Shown here one piece after another: positions 1 to 9,687 of a DNA stretch of 64,000 nucleotides. The stretch covers positions 38,733 through 102,732 of the forward strand of contig JADHMO010000003.1 in assembly GCA_016779995.1 (NCBI GenBank). The letters are read 5' to 3'. This DNA comes from Flavobacteriales bacterium (lineage in GTDB: Bacteria > Bacteroidota > Bacteroidia > Flavobacteriales > UBA7312). Numbering within the stretch: the stretch's first letter is position 1; every line of letters begins with the position of its first letter. A model generated the notes under the pieces. The model ran no database searches. It was given only the letters and a program-made list of their open reading frames with translations, and was not told where the DNA came from. The position numbers were made by a program, and so were the translations under genes.

Positions 1-3000
1 GTCTTGCCTCCTGGTATAGAGCAAGAACTTGATAACACTACGACCTATGTTAGAAGGCAAAACGAACAATCTTTAGTCCTTAAAGTATGTGATTTGGAAG
101 ATGGAGATTCTAGAGCTGCGTATAAAACCTTCAACAACGACTTTAGAACATACAAGCGACTAAAAATGTACGTGCACGCAGAAGCATCTGGTGAAATAGA
201 GTCAGCTCTTCAAGACGGTGACTTATCACTATTTGTTCGATTAGGTACAGACTTTAACGACAATTATTATGAGTATGAAATTCCACTCAAGGTTACTCCA
301 TGGGGTGTTTCTAGACTTGATGATCAACTTATATGGCCAGTAGAGAATGAGTTAAATATTACATTCGAACAACTGCTCGATGCCAAGCAAGAAAGAAACA
401 AAGCCATAAGGGACGGAATACACACCAGTAGCACTGATCCTTTTTCAGGAACAGACAAACAAATAACTATTGTTGGTAACCCTAATATTAGTATGGTAAA
501 AACCATTATGTTGGGAGTAAGAAATCCAAGAAAAGGGAGTTTTACTTCCACTGTCAATGATGATGGCTCTTCCAAATGTGGAGAGATTTGGTTAAACGAA
601 TTGCGTCTAACGGACTTTGACGAACGAGGTGGATATGCCGCCAATGGTCGTATAAATGCTAGGTTGGCTGATTTTGCTAATATTAATCTTACTGGAAGTA
701 TGAGTACTATCGGTTTTGGTTCTATTGATCAAAGTCTTACAGCCAGACAAAAGTACGATGCATACCAATACGATTTTTCATCAACTTTTGCCTTAGGAAA
801 TTTCTTCGGAGAAAAAGCAGCTATTAAAATACCTATGTATGTTGGCGTTTCTGAAGCTATTCAAAACCCACAGTACAACCCATTAGATCCAGACATCACT
901 TTAAAGGCATCTTTAGATGAATTACAATCCAATGAAGAGAAAGAAGAACTGAAAGAGATAGCACAAGACTTAACAAAAAGAAAGTCAATTAACTTTACTA
1001 ATGTTAGAAAAAACAAATCTTCTTCCTCGGGTAATAATGCTAAGATTTATGATATAGAAAACCTGTCAGCAACCTATTCGAGAAATGAAACTTTTTCTAG
1101 AAATGTTAATCTTAAAGAAAGAACAACAGTTAGTACGAAAGCTTCTCTAAATTATACTTATTCTTCAAAGCCCAAAAACATAAAGCCATTTCAAAAAGTA
1201 AAGTTATTTAAGAACAAGTATTTTGCATTATTGAAAGACTTTAACTTTTACACCTTACCAAAATCAATATCATTTCAAACAGATTTGGATAGATACTATA
1301 ATAAAACACAATTTAGAAACATCAACAATCCTGATTTCACTTTACCGCCATACTACAACAAGGCATTTGTTTGGAATAGAAATTATAGCATTAAGTACGA
1401 TTTGACACGTACACTAAAAACAGAATTTAAGGTAAATAATTCGGCTAGTATTGACGAGCCCGATGGTGAGCTAGTAAAAACAGATCCATATTTTCAAGAA
1501 AAGAAAGACTCAGTATGGAATAATATTCTAAATTTTGGAAGACCGACTTTGTATCATCATTCATTAAATGCGAGTTATAATGTTCCTTTGAATAAGTTCC
1601 CCCTAACTTCTTGGATAAATCTGAACACTAAATATGTAGCCAATTACGATTGGTTAGCAGCACCATTAAGTTTACAAAGTTTGGGTAATACCATTCAAAA
1701 TAGTAATAACAAACAAATTAACTCAACATTTAATTTTGGTCAGCTATATAATAAAGTACCTTTCCTTAAAAAGTTAAATCAAACTGGCCCTAGTGTAGGT
1801 GTAAGAGGTAGAGGTTCAAGCAGAGAAACGATTCGATTGCCCAATGAAGCCCCCGATACCGTAAAAGTTTCTTTTAAAGAGATTGCAAATACACTTTTAA
1901 GAACAACTTTATTAGTCAAAAACTTATCGATTTCTTATCGACAAAATCAGGGCGTTGTATTACCAGGCTTTAATAAAAAGCCTCATTTCTTCGGTCAAGA
2001 TTGGGATGCTATGGCTCCAGGAATACCTTTTGCTTTGGGAAGTCAAAATATTGACATTAGAGAGCTAAGTTCACAAGGCGGTTGGCTCACTTCCAATACT
2101 AATTTGAATCAATTTTTTAAACTGACCAATAGCGAAACTCTTAACCTTAGAGGAACTCTTGAGCCTTTTAAAGGATTTAGAATAGAGCTAACTGCTAATA
2201 GAACAAAAACGAATAATGTTCAAGAAATCTATAGATTTGATTCGGACTTAGGCGACTACGATTCATTTAATAGTATCGAAAATGGTAGTCACAGCATCTC
2301 GTTTATTAGTTGGAACTCTGCTTTTATAAAAGACGATGACAATTATTCAAATGCTACCTTTCAGCAGTTTAGACAAAATAGAGAAATAATTGCTAACAGA
2401 CTTGCTGAGTCAAATCCATACGACAACAGCATTGTTGATAGTACTGGATATCCATTAGGATATCAAAGTACTTCTCAAGAGGTGTTGATACCCGCCTTTT
2501 TAGCAGCTTATTCAGGAAAAAATGCTTCTTCGGTAGGTCTTAATAATTTCCCAAATATCCCTTTGCCAAATTGGCGAATTAATTTTGATGGTTTACGTAA
2601 TCTTAAGTGGATAAAAAAACGAATGAATAACATAGTTTTAAGTCATTCCTATCAATCTACTTATAGTGTAGGTAACTATGTGACTAGTCTAGACTATGAA
2701 GAGGGTTTTGATGAATGGCCCAATGCGATTAACGAGGCTACCTTAAACTATTACGATAAGTACGAAATTAATCAAGTAACATTACGAGAAAGTCTGAATC
2801 CCCTGTTTAAGATAGATATGACTTTCAAAAATAGTATGACAGCGCGTCTAGAAATAAAGAAAGAAAGAACTTTAAGTTTGGGCTTGAGCAATAATCAACT
2901 CACAGACCGTTCTTCTGATGAATGGATAATAGGAACAGGGTATAGAATTAAAGAGTTAGCCTTTAACGTAAGAGCAGCAGGCAGACAAAGAAAAATAAGC

Positions 3001-3258
3001 TCAGATTTAGATTTAAAATTAGATTTCTCACTTAGAAGTAATAAGGTTGTAATTAGAAAAATAGAAGAAAACCAAGAAGAAATAACGGGTGGTAATAGTG
3101 TAATTACGTTGAAGTTTACTGCCGACTATGTTGTTAGTAGCCGATTTAATCTACGTTTATTCTATGATAAAGTGATGACAAACCCTTATGTTTCAAATAC
3201 TTTTCCTTCAGCTATTACAAATGGTGGATTTAGTGTAAGATTCACCTTAGCTCAATAG
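1..3258 (+). CDS. sprA: SprA/Sov, T9SS outer-membrane translocon (C-terminal part)
   Basis: The reading frame is open from the first base, so the gene starts upstream of this window and about 1085 codons are visible. SprA (Sov) is the very large (roughly 2400 aa) outer-membrane beta-barrel of the type IX secretion system, through which gliding adhesins and enzymes with C-terminal sorting domains leave the cell. The first visible residues (LPPGIEQELDNTT, RQNEQSL) match a conserved SprA segment. The rest alternates polar and aromatic residues as in beta-strands, and the protein ends in a strand rich in aromatic and hydrophobic residues. T9SS tails on the products at 28632 and 49883 fit an active system. 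The first in-frame candidate start (TTG at 4) is only an artefact of truncation. Confidence 0.93.
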   Translation, partial: VLPPGIEQELDNTTTYVRRQNEQSLVLKVCDLEDGDSRAAYKTFNNDFRTYKRLKMYVHAEASGEIESALQDGDLSLFVRLGTDFNDNYYEYEIPLKVTPWGVSRLDDQLIWPVENELNITFEQLLDAKQERNKAIRDGIHTSSTDPFSGTDKQITIVGNPNISMVKTIMLGVRNPRKGSFTSTVNDDGSSKCGEIWLNELRLTDFDERGGYAANGRINARLADFANINLTGSMSTIGFGSIDQSLTARQKYDAYQYDFSSTFALGNFFGEKAAIKIPMYVGVSEAIQNPQYNPLDPDITLKASLDELQSNEEKEELKEIAQDLTKRKSINFTNVRKNKSSSSGNNAKIYDIENLSATYSRNETFSRNVNLKERTTVSTKASLNYTYSSKPKNIKPFQKVKLFKNKYFALLKDFNFYTLPKSISFQTDLDRYYNKTQFRNINNPDFTLPPYYNKAFVWNRNYSIKYDLTRTLKTEFKVNNSASIDEPDGELVKTDPYFQEKKDSVWNNILNFGRPTLYHHSLNASYNVPLNKFPLTSWINLNTKYVANYDWLAAPLSLQSLGNTIQNSNNKQINSTFNFGQLYNKVPFLKKLNQTGPSVGVRGRGSSRETIRLPNEAPDTVKVSFKEIANTLLRTTLLVKNLSISYRQNQGVVLPGFNKKPHFFGQDWDAMAPGIPFALGSQNIDIRELSSQGGWLTSNTNLNQFFKLTNSETLNLRGTLEPFKGFRIELTANRTKTNNVQEIYRFDSDLGDYDSFNSIENGSHSISFISWNSAFIKDDDNYSNATFQQFRQNREIIANRLAESNPYDNSIVDSTGYPLGYQSTSQEVLIPAFLAAYSGKNASSVGLNNFPNIPLPNWRINFDGLRNLKWIKKRMNNIVLSHSYQSTYSVGNYVTSLDYEEGFDEWPNAINEATLNYYDKYEINQVTLRESLNPLFKIDMTFKNSMTARLEIKKERTLSLGLSNNQLTDRSSDEWIIGTGYRIKELAFNVRAAGRQRKISSDLDLKLDFSLRSNKVVIRKIEENQEEITGGNSVITLKFTADYVVSSRFNLRLFYDKVMTNPYVSNTFPSAITNGGFSVRFTLAQ

Positions 3259-3280
3259 CTATATTTTAAACTTTAAGTTG

Positions 3281-3288
3281 TACTTTTG
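3281..3288 (+). promoter_or_regulatory. Promoter -7 box of gcvH
   Basis: TACTTTTG matches the Bacteroidota -7 consensus TAnnTTTG and lies 23 bp before the gcvH ATG. It follows the sprA stop, so gcvH and the VanZ-like gene probably have their own promoter. Confidence 0.55.
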
Positions 3289-3311
3289 TAGCAATAAAAA
3301 ATATAACTCAA

Positions 3312-3689
3312 ATGAATATTCCAGCAGAATTAAAATACACGAAAGATCACGAATGGGTAAGAATTGAAGGCGATGAAGCAGTTATTGGGATTACTGATTT
3401 TGCTCAAAGTGAATTAGGAGATATCGTCTTTGTTGAGGTAGAAACAGAAGGTGAAAGCATTGAAAGCGAGGAAATATTCGGTTCTGTTGAAGCGGTCAAA
3501 ACAGTTTCAGATCTTTTTATGCCTTTGAGCGGAGAAGTTCTTTCTTTTAATTCTGAATTAGAAGACACTCCTGAAGTTGTTAACTCTGACCCGTATGGAG
3601 AAGGTTGGATGATTCGTGTTAAAATATCTGATGTCTCAGAAATAGAGAATTTGTTATCAGCTGATCAATATAAAGAGTTAATCAGCTAA
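3312..3689 (+). CDS. gcvH: Glycine cleavage system H protein
   Basis: This 125-aa protein has the full length of GcvH, the lipoylated shuttle that carries the aminomethyl group between the P, T and L proteins of the cytoplasmic glycine cleavage complex. The N-terminus (YTKDHEWV) and the lipoyl site are typical: Lys63 in [11 protein letters not shown] is the expected lipoyl-lysine, followed by PLSGEV. The P, T and L genes are not in the window, which is common because Bacteroidota often scatter the gcv genes. The stop codon abuts the ATG of the VanZ-like gene, so the two are probably co-transcribed. Confidence 0.96.
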   Translation: MNIPAELKYTKDHEWVRIEGDEAVIGITDFAQSELGDIVFVEVETEGESIESEEIFGSVEAVKTVSDLFMPLSGEVLSFNSELEDTPEVVNSDPYGEGWMIRVKISDVSEIENLLSADQYKELIS

Positions 3690-4067
3690 ATGCGCTACAC
3701 TATTGCAATAGTGTGGGTTGTTGTTATAGCAATTTTACATGCTATTCCAGGCTCTGACTTTCCAGAGGTTTCTTTTTCTGACTTTTTTCAATTAGATAAA
3801 TTAATACATGCTTTCATATTCATGCTTGGGGTATATTTGTTTGCTATAGCTTTGAATGAACAACAAAAAAGTCAATTTTTACGTTACATAGTAATATCAT
3901 TTATTGCATACGGCTTATTGTTAGAAGTGCTTCAAGGTCTTGTTTTTGTTGAAAGGAGTGCTGATATCTTAGATTGGTTAGCAGACACCATAGGCGTATT
4001 TTTAGGTGTTTGGATTTTTAAGAAATTTCCCTTTCCCGTATCAATGAATTCAGCTAAAAAAGATTAA
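3690..4067 (+). CDS. VanZ-like membrane protein
   Basis: This 125-aa protein has four hydrophobic segments (about residues 3-20, 37-55, 66-86 and 96-113). The layout and the motifs DKLIHAFIFMLGVYLF and ADILDWLADTIGVFLG match the VanZ-like family: a His in the second helix, then a D-x-x-x-D pair before the last helix. VanZ confers low teicoplanin resistance in some Firmicutes, but the function of the short Bacteroidota homologues is not established. The start codon directly follows the gcvH stop (TAAATG), so translation is probably coupled, though a functional link to glycine cleavage is not evident. Confidence 0.75.
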   Translation: MRYTIAIVWVVVIAILHAIPGSDFPEVSFSDFFQLDKLIHAFIFMLGVYLFAIALNEQQKSQFLRYIVISFIAYGLLLEVLQGLVFVERSADILDWLADTIGVFLGVWIFKKFPFPVSMNSAKKD

Positions 4068-4072
4068 ATTTG
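4065..4072 (+). promoter_or_regulatory. Promoter -7 box of the TonB-like gene
   Basis: TAAATTTG fits TAnnTTTG. It overlaps the stop codon of the VanZ-like gene and lies 18 bp before the TonB-like ATG. Confidence 0.45.
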
Positions 4073-4090
4073 CTCAAGTAACCCAATTTT

Positions 4091-4762
4091 ATGGAACCAA
4101 AAAAAAACCCCAAAGTAGATTTAGAGAAAAAAAGAGGTTTGTTTATGCAAATCGGCTTAGCAATGTCTCTTTTAATCGTTTTAGGCGCTTTTGAATACAG
4201 AACGTATGAAAAAGTTGTTGCTTCATTAGGTGATTTAGTATTAGATGCAGAGTTTGAGGAAGAGATAGAAAATACATTTAGAGAGAAAAAGCCACCTCCA
4301 CCACCTCCACCACCACCAGATGAAATCGTTATTGTTGAAGATGACGAGGAAATTGAAGAGGTAGAAATAGAAGATACAGAATCTGATGAAGACCTCGAAG
4401 TAATAGAAGAGGAAGAAGAGACAACTGATGAAATTTTCATGGTTGTTGAAGATATGCCTCGCTTTGAAGGGTGTACTGATGAAACTTGTACCCAAACAAA
4501 GATAATGCAGTTTATCGCTACAAAAACAAAGTATCCACCAATCGCTAAAGAGAATAATATTACTGGTAGAGTTTTTGTGAGTTTTGTTGTAGATAAAACA
4601 GGAAAAGTTACTAATGTTAAGATTTTACGTGGAGTAGATAAATATTTAGATGCCGAAGCGGTTCGAGTAGTTTCAAGTTTGCCAAAATTCAAGCCTGGCA
4701 AACAAAGAGGTAAGCCTGTAAAGGTGCAATACAACGTGCCAATAAGCTTTAAATTGAATTAA
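4091..4762 (+). CDS. TonB family energy transducer
   Basis: This 223-aa protein has classical TonB architecture: a short cytoplasmic Lys-rich N-terminus, one membrane anchor (about 18-35), a run of nine prolines (68-76), a strongly acidic Glu/Asp linker (about 77-120) and a C-terminal TonB domain (about 135-223). The domain includes YPPIAKENNITGRVFVSF and ends in VQYNVPISFKLN. TonB couples the inner-membrane ExbBD proton channel to outer-membrane receptors such as the one at 56947. The acidic linker is unusual compared with the Pro-Lys linkers of Proteobacteria but common in Bacteroidota. No exbB or exbD lies next to it. The monocistronic gene ends at a hairpin terminator. Confidence 0.92.
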   Translation: MEPKKNPKVDLEKKRGLFMQIGLAMSLLIVLGAFEYRTYEKVVASLGDLVLDAEFEEEIENTFREKKPPPPPPPPPDEIVIVEDDEEIEEVEIEDTESDEDLEVIEEEEETTDEIFMVVEDMPRFEGCTDETCTQTKIMQFIATKTKYPPIAKENNITGRVFVSFVVDKTGKVTNVKILRGVDKYLDAEAVRVVSSLPKFKPGKQRGKPVKVQYNVPISFKLN

Positions 4763-4780
4763 AAATTTTTACTTTTTATT

Positions 4781-4811
4781 AAAAAGGCTCTCCATTTGGA
4801 GGGCCTTTTTT
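4781..4811 (+). terminator. Rho-independent terminator after the TonB-like gene
   Basis: GGCTCTCC-ATTT-GGAGGGCC forms an 8-bp stem with one G-U pair, preceded by five A and followed by six T. It lies 18 bp after the stop codon. Confidence 0.85.
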
Positions 4812-4868
4812 AGTAGTGGATTTTCTAGTTTTAAATCGTTATTTTTACTGACCCAAACAAGACACAAC

Positions 4869-5618
4869 ATGAACTTTAACATCACTAGTTTTTTTGATTC
4901 CACATATCTCAAAACAAAAGAACAATCAGGTCTCAGTGACAAAGAAGAAAAACAAGTTGTTAAATCTTTTGTCTTAGAGGCTGTTGAGTATGGTTTCAAA
5001 TTGGTGATGATTCGTTCAAACCATATTGCTTTTGCAAAAGAAATAATAGCCGACAACGCTAGCAATGTTTTAGTTGGAACGGTTATTGATTTTCCTAATG
5101 GAAATTCATCGACAGAAAGCAAATTAGATGAGATTAGTAAAGCTATCAAGTTAGGTGCAGACGATATTGATGTTGTTATTAACTATGAGCTTTTCAAAAA
5201 AGGGGATTACGATTATATTGTCAATCAAGTTAAAGAATGTACTGCTCTGTGTTTGTCCAATAATAAGACTATAAAATGGATAATAGAATCAGCGGCATTA
5301 AGTGATAATGAAATAATAGATATATGTCAGCTCATTAGAAATGTTGTCATAGATAATTTCGGTCAAAATAAAGCTCATCATGTTTTTGTAAAATCATCAA
5401 CAGGATTTTATGTTAGTCCTGACTCAGCGCCAAATGGTGCAACTGTGTCAGCGATAAAACTAATGTTAGATAATTCCTCACCTTTGCCAGTAAAAGCATC
5501 TGGAGGAATCCGAAATATTGAAGACTTTAAGACGATGGTTGACTTAGGTGTAAAACGCATTGGAACATCGTCTGCGCTTTCTATTTTACTTGGCAAACAA
5601 TCCGATTCAAACTATTAG
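4869..5618 (+). CDS. deoC: Deoxyribose-phosphate aldolase
   Basis: This 249-aa TIM-barrel class I aldolase cleaves 2-deoxyribose-5-phosphate to glyceraldehyde-3-phosphate and acetaldehyde in deoxynucleoside catabolism. Expected active-site residues are visible: Lys175 in VFVKSSTGF is the Schiff-base lysine, Lys209 in PVKASGGIR is the proton-relay lysine, and Asp101 lies in DDIDVVIN. The C-terminus is near the family's usual length. It stands at the head of the polysaccharide operon, with only 5 bp to the flippase gene, but no functional link between them is known. Confidence 0.95.
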   Translation: MNFNITSFFDSTYLKTKEQSGLSDKEEKQVVKSFVLEAVEYGFKLVMIRSNHIAFAKEIIADNASNVLVGTVIDFPNGNSSTESKLDEISKAIKLGADDIDVVINYELFKKGDYDYIVNQVKECTALCLSNNKTIKWIIESAALSDNEIIDICQLIRNVVIDNFGQNKAHHVFVKSSTGFYVSPDSAPNGATVSAIKLMLDNSSPLPVKASGGIRNIEDFKTMVDLGVKRIGTSSALSILLGKQSDSNY

Positions 5619-5623
5619 AATTT

Positions 5624-6958
5624 TTGAATAAAATAAAATCATATCTATCTAAGTACTCAAGAGATGTTCATTTTGTTGAGCTTATTAAAGGAGCATCTAG
5701 CACTTTTATCTTGAAAATTGTAGGCTTACTAGTTGGCTATGTTCTTGCTATTTTCATTACTAACAAATTTGGAGCTTTTGTATTTGGTCAGTATGTAACC
5801 GCCTTATTAATAGTTGAAATTTTAAGTATCATTTCAAGGTTAGGAATAGACACCGCTTTAGTTCGATATATCTCTAGATATGTGCACAATGGAGCCTCTC
5901 AATTAATCAATAAACTTTTTTTTAAATCGATAGCTATTGTCACTTTAGCTGCTATTATTTTCACCTTACTGTTATTGTTTTTTTCATCCTATATCGCTGA
6001 TTTTATGAATCTTGAAGAGGAGTACCTTTTAATCGTATCCTTTTCTTTCATTCCATTAGTATTGTTTCATATGAATGTTCAAGCCATTCGAGGGTTGAAG
6101 AAAATGCTTTCTTTTTCTTTTTTGAATAATGTTGCGATAACCCTATTCACTTTCATTATTATGGTGGTATTGGTGTCGTATACTTCTTCTGAAAAACTTC
6201 CTATTTACGCCTATGTATTGAGTGTTTTTATAATGACATTTTCTTCTTATTTTTTATGGTTCTATCATAAAACAAGACTTGAAAATTCTAAGGTCATTAA
6301 TAGTGAGACAGAACTCACTACAAAAGCACTATTTAAGGTGTCTATACCATTGTTATTGGGGCAATCAATGATGCTTATAATGGGGAAAGTAGATTTGTTT
6401 ATGTTAGCAAATATGACTTCCTCAGACCAAGTTGGAATTTATAACATAGCCTTAAAGTTATCGATGTTAGCATATATGGGGCTTATGGCGGTTAATAGTA
6501 TTGCTGCACCCAAATTTTCAGAAATTCATTCTTCAGGAGATATTGATGCGCTTAAAAAAATAGTACAACAATCAACTAAAACCATATTTTGGGTTACTGT
6601 TCCAGTAATAATATTATTTTTATGCTTTCCTAAATCTATATTAAGCGTATTTGGAGAAGAATTTAAGTTAGCAGCTATGGCGTTAATTATCTTATCAATA
6701 AGTAAAATGTTCAGTGCAATTTCTGGCTCGGTAGGTACATTCTTGCAAATGGTTGGCAAACAAAATGTGTTTCAGAATATACTTATCCTTACAGCTATTA
6801 TAAATATTGGTTTAAACTATATTTTAATTCCAAAATATGGTATTGATGGAGCGGCTTTTGCTAGTGCTATTAGTGGAGTGATATGGAATGTTCTTATGAT
6901 AGTTTACATCAAGAAAAACTTTGGATTTTATTCAATTTATTTCCCAGGTATTAGATAA
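5624..6958 (+). CDS. Oligosaccharide flippase, Wzx/MATE-like
   Basis: This 444-aa integral membrane protein has about 12 hydrophobic helices and belongs to the polysaccharide biosynthesis (Wzx/RfbX) family of the MOP superfamily. It would flip lipid-linked glycan repeat units across the inner membrane. Family-like stretches include FGAFVFGQYVTAL near the N-terminus and FGEEFKLAAMALIILSISKM in the C-terminal half. The only start before the conserved first helix is TTG at 5624, and no ATG is available, so the exact start is uncertain. Its stop overlaps the next ATG by one base (TAATG), which fits an operon with the sulfotransferase. Confidence 0.88.
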   Translation: MNKIKSYLSKYSRDVHFVELIKGASSTFILKIVGLLVGYVLAIFITNKFGAFVFGQYVTALLIVEILSIISRLGIDTALVRYISRYVHNGASQLINKLFFKSIAIVTLAAIIFTLLLLFFSSYIADFMNLEEEYLLIVSFSFIPLVLFHMNVQAIRGLKKMLSFSFLNNVAITLFTFIIMVVLVSYTSSEKLPIYAYVLSVFIMTFSSYFLWFYHKTRLENSKVINSETELTTKALFKVSIPLLLGQSMMLIMGKVDLFMLANMTSSDQVGIYNIALKLSMLAYMGLMAVNSIAAPKFSEIHSSGDIDALKKIVQQSTKTIFWVTVPVIILFLCFPKSILSVFGEEFKLAAMALIILSISKMFSAISGSVGTFLQMVGKQNVFQNILILTAIINIGLNYILIPKYGIDGAAFASAISGVIWNVLMIVYIKKNFGFYSIYFPGIR

Positions 6959-7884
6959 TGAATTATCCTAACTTATATATCGTAGGAGCACCCAAGGCTG
7001 GCACAACTTCTTTGTATCATTATCTTAGTCAACATCCAGATATTGCTATACCTGATAAAGAGCCACGATTTTTTATAAAGGATAGTATTCAAAACATTTC
7101 TGAGGCAGACCCAATCAAACCTTATTTATTGAGAAGTTCAGTACTTGATGAACTTGCTTACACCAATCTTTATGCCAATAAAAGTGAAAAAATAATTTGT
7201 GACGCTAGCACACAATATTTATACCATCATCATGAAGTAATTCCTAAAATAAAACAACTGAAAGATGGTCAGTCACCAAAAATTTTAATTCTTTTAAGAA
7301 ATCCTATTGAGAGAGCATTTTCAAATTATTCTCATAATTATTCAACTTTTGAAAACTTGGATTTTAAGCATGCACTTGAGCAAGAGTCAGAGCGAATTTC
7401 AAAAGGCTTTAATTCCTTTTGGCACTATAAAGGCTTAAGCACATATGCTGATTCGGTAAAAGCTTATAAAGATGCTTTTAAGGAAGTAAAAGTTGTTTTT
7501 TTTGAAGATTTTGTAAACGATATTGACAAATCATTAGTCGATATTTTCGATTTTTTAGGAGTTGATAATAGCTTTAAAGTATCCCATTTTATGATAAATA
7601 AAAAAAGCACGGGTGCACCAAAGAGTAAAAAATTAAACACAATTCTTCAATCATCTTCTAAGTTTAGTTTTATAAAAAAAATACTTCACAACACTATTGG
7701 AGAACAAAAAACTAAGTTGATTAGAGAGTTGATAATGCGTAAAAATTTATCTAAGTCAAAAATTTCTTTAGATGAATCTTTAAAATCCAAATTAGAATCC
7801 TATTTTGTAGAAGATATTGCTCAGCTAAAAAAAATATTGCCCGAGCATAACATAGGCTGGTTAAATAATGGAACAAATTCATAA
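6958..7884 (+). CDS. PAPS-dependent sulfotransferase (first copy)
   Basis: This 308-aa protein of the cytosolic sulfotransferase/heparan-sulfotransferase fold transfers sulfate from PAPS to a sugar or other acceptor. The 5'-phosphosulfate loop is visible at residues 9-19 (VGAPKAGTTSL). The 3'-phosphate site is LRNPIERAFSNY, with Arg114 and Ser122. It sits between the flippase and an acyltransferase, so a glycan under assembly is the probable acceptor. A paralogue with the same P-loop lies at 11707. The last 17 bases overlap the next gene. The acceptor sugar cannot be read from the sequence. Confidence 0.88.
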   Translation: MNYPNLYIVGAPKAGTTSLYHYLSQHPDIAIPDKEPRFFIKDSIQNISEADPIKPYLLRSSVLDELAYTNLYANKSEKIICDASTQYLYHHHEVIPKIKQLKDGQSPKILILLRNPIERAFSNYSHNYSTFENLDFKHALEQESERISKGFNSFWHYKGLSTYADSVKAYKDAFKEVKVVFFEDFVNDIDKSLVDIFDFLGVDNSFKVSHFMINKKSTGAPKSKKLNTILQSSSKFSFIKKILHNTIGEQKTKLIRELIMRKNLSKSKISLDESLKSKLESYFVEDIAQLKKILPEHNIGWLNNGTNS

Positions 7885-8461
7885 TATATATCGCAGAGTA
7901 AGGGATAAGGTTTTTACTTTTCTTTATCGTTTTTCGTTTAAGGAGTTAGCATCAAAATCAACACTATCTATGCCATTTTCTGTTGAAGGGGCAAGATATA
8001 TTGCTATCAAAAAAGATGTTTTTATTAAACCTAACGCTTGGTTTTTGGCATTAAACTATTCCGACTCAACATCTAAAGACACTAAACTTTCTATTGATGA
8101 AAGTACCTATATTGGAAGAAATGCTCATATCGTTTCTGTTAAAAGTATACGAATTGGCAAGAATGTATTGATGGGTGATAATGTATATATAGCTGATAAT
8201 TTTCATCGTTTTAATAGGGTTGATTTGCCTTATAAAGACCAAGGAGTGGGCTTTAAGGCTGAAGTAGAAATTGGTGATGGCACATGGCTAGGAGAAAATG
8301 TTTGTGTCATCTCATCTAAGATAGGTAAACAGTGTATTGTAGGAGCAAATTCTTTGGTTATTCATGATGTGCCAGACTATTGTATGGTAGTAGGTTCACC
8401 TGCTCGAATAATCAAGACTTACAACCACACTAAACAAAGTTGGGAAAGGATCAAAGATTAA
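7868..8461 (+). CDS. Left-handed beta-helix O-acyltransferase (WcaF/LacA-like)
   Basis: This 197-aa protein shows imperfect hexapeptide repeats from about residue 70 (IDESTYIGRNAHIV, IRIGKNVLMGDNVYI, VEIGDGTWLGENVCV) and the common ending VVGSPARIIK. These are signatures of trimeric acetyltransferases that acetylate sugars during polysaccharide synthesis. The ATG lies inside the end of the sulfotransferase gene (17-bp overlap), which indicates translational coupling. The acceptor is unknown; acetylation of the same repeat unit that the neighbouring enzymes build is an inference from context. Confidence 0.88.
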   Translation: MEQIHNIYRRVRDKVFTFLYRFSFKELASKSTLSMPFSVEGARYIAIKKDVFIKPNAWFLALNYSDSTSKDTKLSIDESTYIGRNAHIVSVKSIRIGKNVLMGDNVYIADNFHRFNRVDLPYKDQGVGFKAEVEIGDGTWLGENVCVISSKIGKQCIVGANSLVIHDVPDYCMVVGSPARIIKTYNHTKQSWERIKD

Positions 8462-8463
8462 TC

Positions 8464-9687
8464 ATGAAACTAACGTCAAAACATCTCAAATTTTCTTGGT
8501 TTCCTATGCTTTTTTTGGTACTAACAGCAGGTAGTATGCTTTTCATATTTTTTAGAAAGGAGATGCTATATTTTGTCTTTTTTCTATTCTCATCTCTTTT
8601 TGTTGTTAAGAATCTTTACAAAAGAGAACTGCTAATTTTTTTGCAGCTTTTGGTATTGTTTTTGTCCTTACTCACTATCAACTACATAGTTGCATCATCG
8701 CCTCAATCAACACAAAAGTTATTGGCCAATATTGTCATTTTTACTACCTCTATTTTTTCAGCTATGTATTATAATAGAGAAGAAAATAAAAAACTGTTCA
8801 TTCCTCATCTTTACTTGGTTTTAAAAATAATTTTAATTCACGCCCTGATAAGCTTTTTTATTTTCCCTTTTGTAAAACCTTTTTTAAATGATATTAGTAA
8901 TAGCCGTTATGAATGCGTTACTTTTCTAAACATTTTCTTTTATCTTAAGTATACGCACTCATTTTCTGTATTGGGAATTGAGCTCGTTAGAAATCAAGGT
9001 ATTTTTTGGGAACCTGGCGTCCTTCAGATTTTTCTTAACCTATTACTTTTTATCCTCTCTTTTATTAAAAAGAAAAGAGGAATAATATTTTGGTTGACTA
9101 TCCTAGCTATTTTTACAACCTTTTCAACTACTGGATTAGTTGTATTGTTTATCCAACTTCTATTGTCATTTAGTTCTGAGATTAGAAAAAATATTTTGTT
9201 CTTGCCCATAGCAGTATTTATGACTTTATTGGTGTATTTCATTACATCTATTAATATTTCTGACAAGCTTCATGGCAAAGGACAGTTTTCTTTTCAAGCT
9301 CGATTTTTTGATTTAGTTCAGCCCTTATATATTGTTGCTGAAAATCCCATTACTGGCGTTGGTTTGGACGATGAACAATTTGTTCAACTTCGTCAAAAAA
9401 CTAAATTTTCATTAAATCTAGAAGCTATTGATTTTTCAAATGTAAATGACAAGGGTTCGACTAACTCTATAATGTTTTTCTTGGCTGCTGCAGGGGTGCC
9501 ATTTACCTTGATTCTTATAGTGATGTTATACTTGCAGGATTTTGTTCCTGAAAAGCGTAAATGGTTTTTCATTTTCGTGATAATTTCATTAATGACAGAG
9601 CCTATTTTGCTAAGACCTTTTTTCCTTACTTTTGTAATGTCAGGAGGTATTTATATAATTAACAAGTTTAGATGGAAAATATATTAA
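8464..9687 (+). CDS. O-antigen ligase/polymerase-like membrane protein
   Basis: This protein of about 407 aa has roughly 10 hydrophobic helices and belongs by layout to the Wzy/WaaL (O-antigen ligase) group. A soluble stretch between late helices carries NPITGVGLDDEQFVQLR, similar to the large periplasmic loop of that family, and NQGIFWEPGV precedes a helix. I start it at the ATG at 8464, two bases after the acyltransferase stop; an upstream TTG at 8440 would overlap that gene. In a flippase-dependent operon it would most likely polymerise the repeat units. A ligase role cannot be excluded. Confidence 0.75.
   Translation: MKLTSKHLKFSWFPMLFLVLTAGSMLFIFFRKEMLYFVFFLFSSLFVVKNLYKRELLIFLQLLVLFLSLLTINYIVASSPQSTQKLLANIVIFTTSIFSAMYYNREENKKLFIPHLYLVLKIILIHALISFFIFPFVKPFLNDISNSRYECVTFLNIFFYLKYTHSFSVLGIELVRNQGIFWEPGVLQIFLNLLLFILSFIKKKRGIIFWLTILAIFTTFSTTGLVVLFIQLLLSFSSEIRKNILFLPIAVFMTLLVYFITSINISDKLHGKGQFSFQARFFDLVQPLYIVAENPITGVGLDDEQFVQLRQKTKFSLNLEAIDFSNVNDKGSTNSIMFFLAAAGVPFTLILIVMLYLQDFVPEKRKWFFIFVIISLMTEPILLRPFFLTFVMSGGIYIINKFRWKIY

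Noticed and set aside
4290..4320. Short tandem CCA/CCT tract
   Set aside because: It encodes the proline run of TonB and is explained by that protein; not a separate repeat element.
4054..4734. Long antisense reading with Ser- and Gly-rich protein opposite the TonB-like gene
   Set aside because: It mirrors the poly-Pro and acidic linker codons of the TonB-like gene, has no start context, and the forward gene is clearly real.
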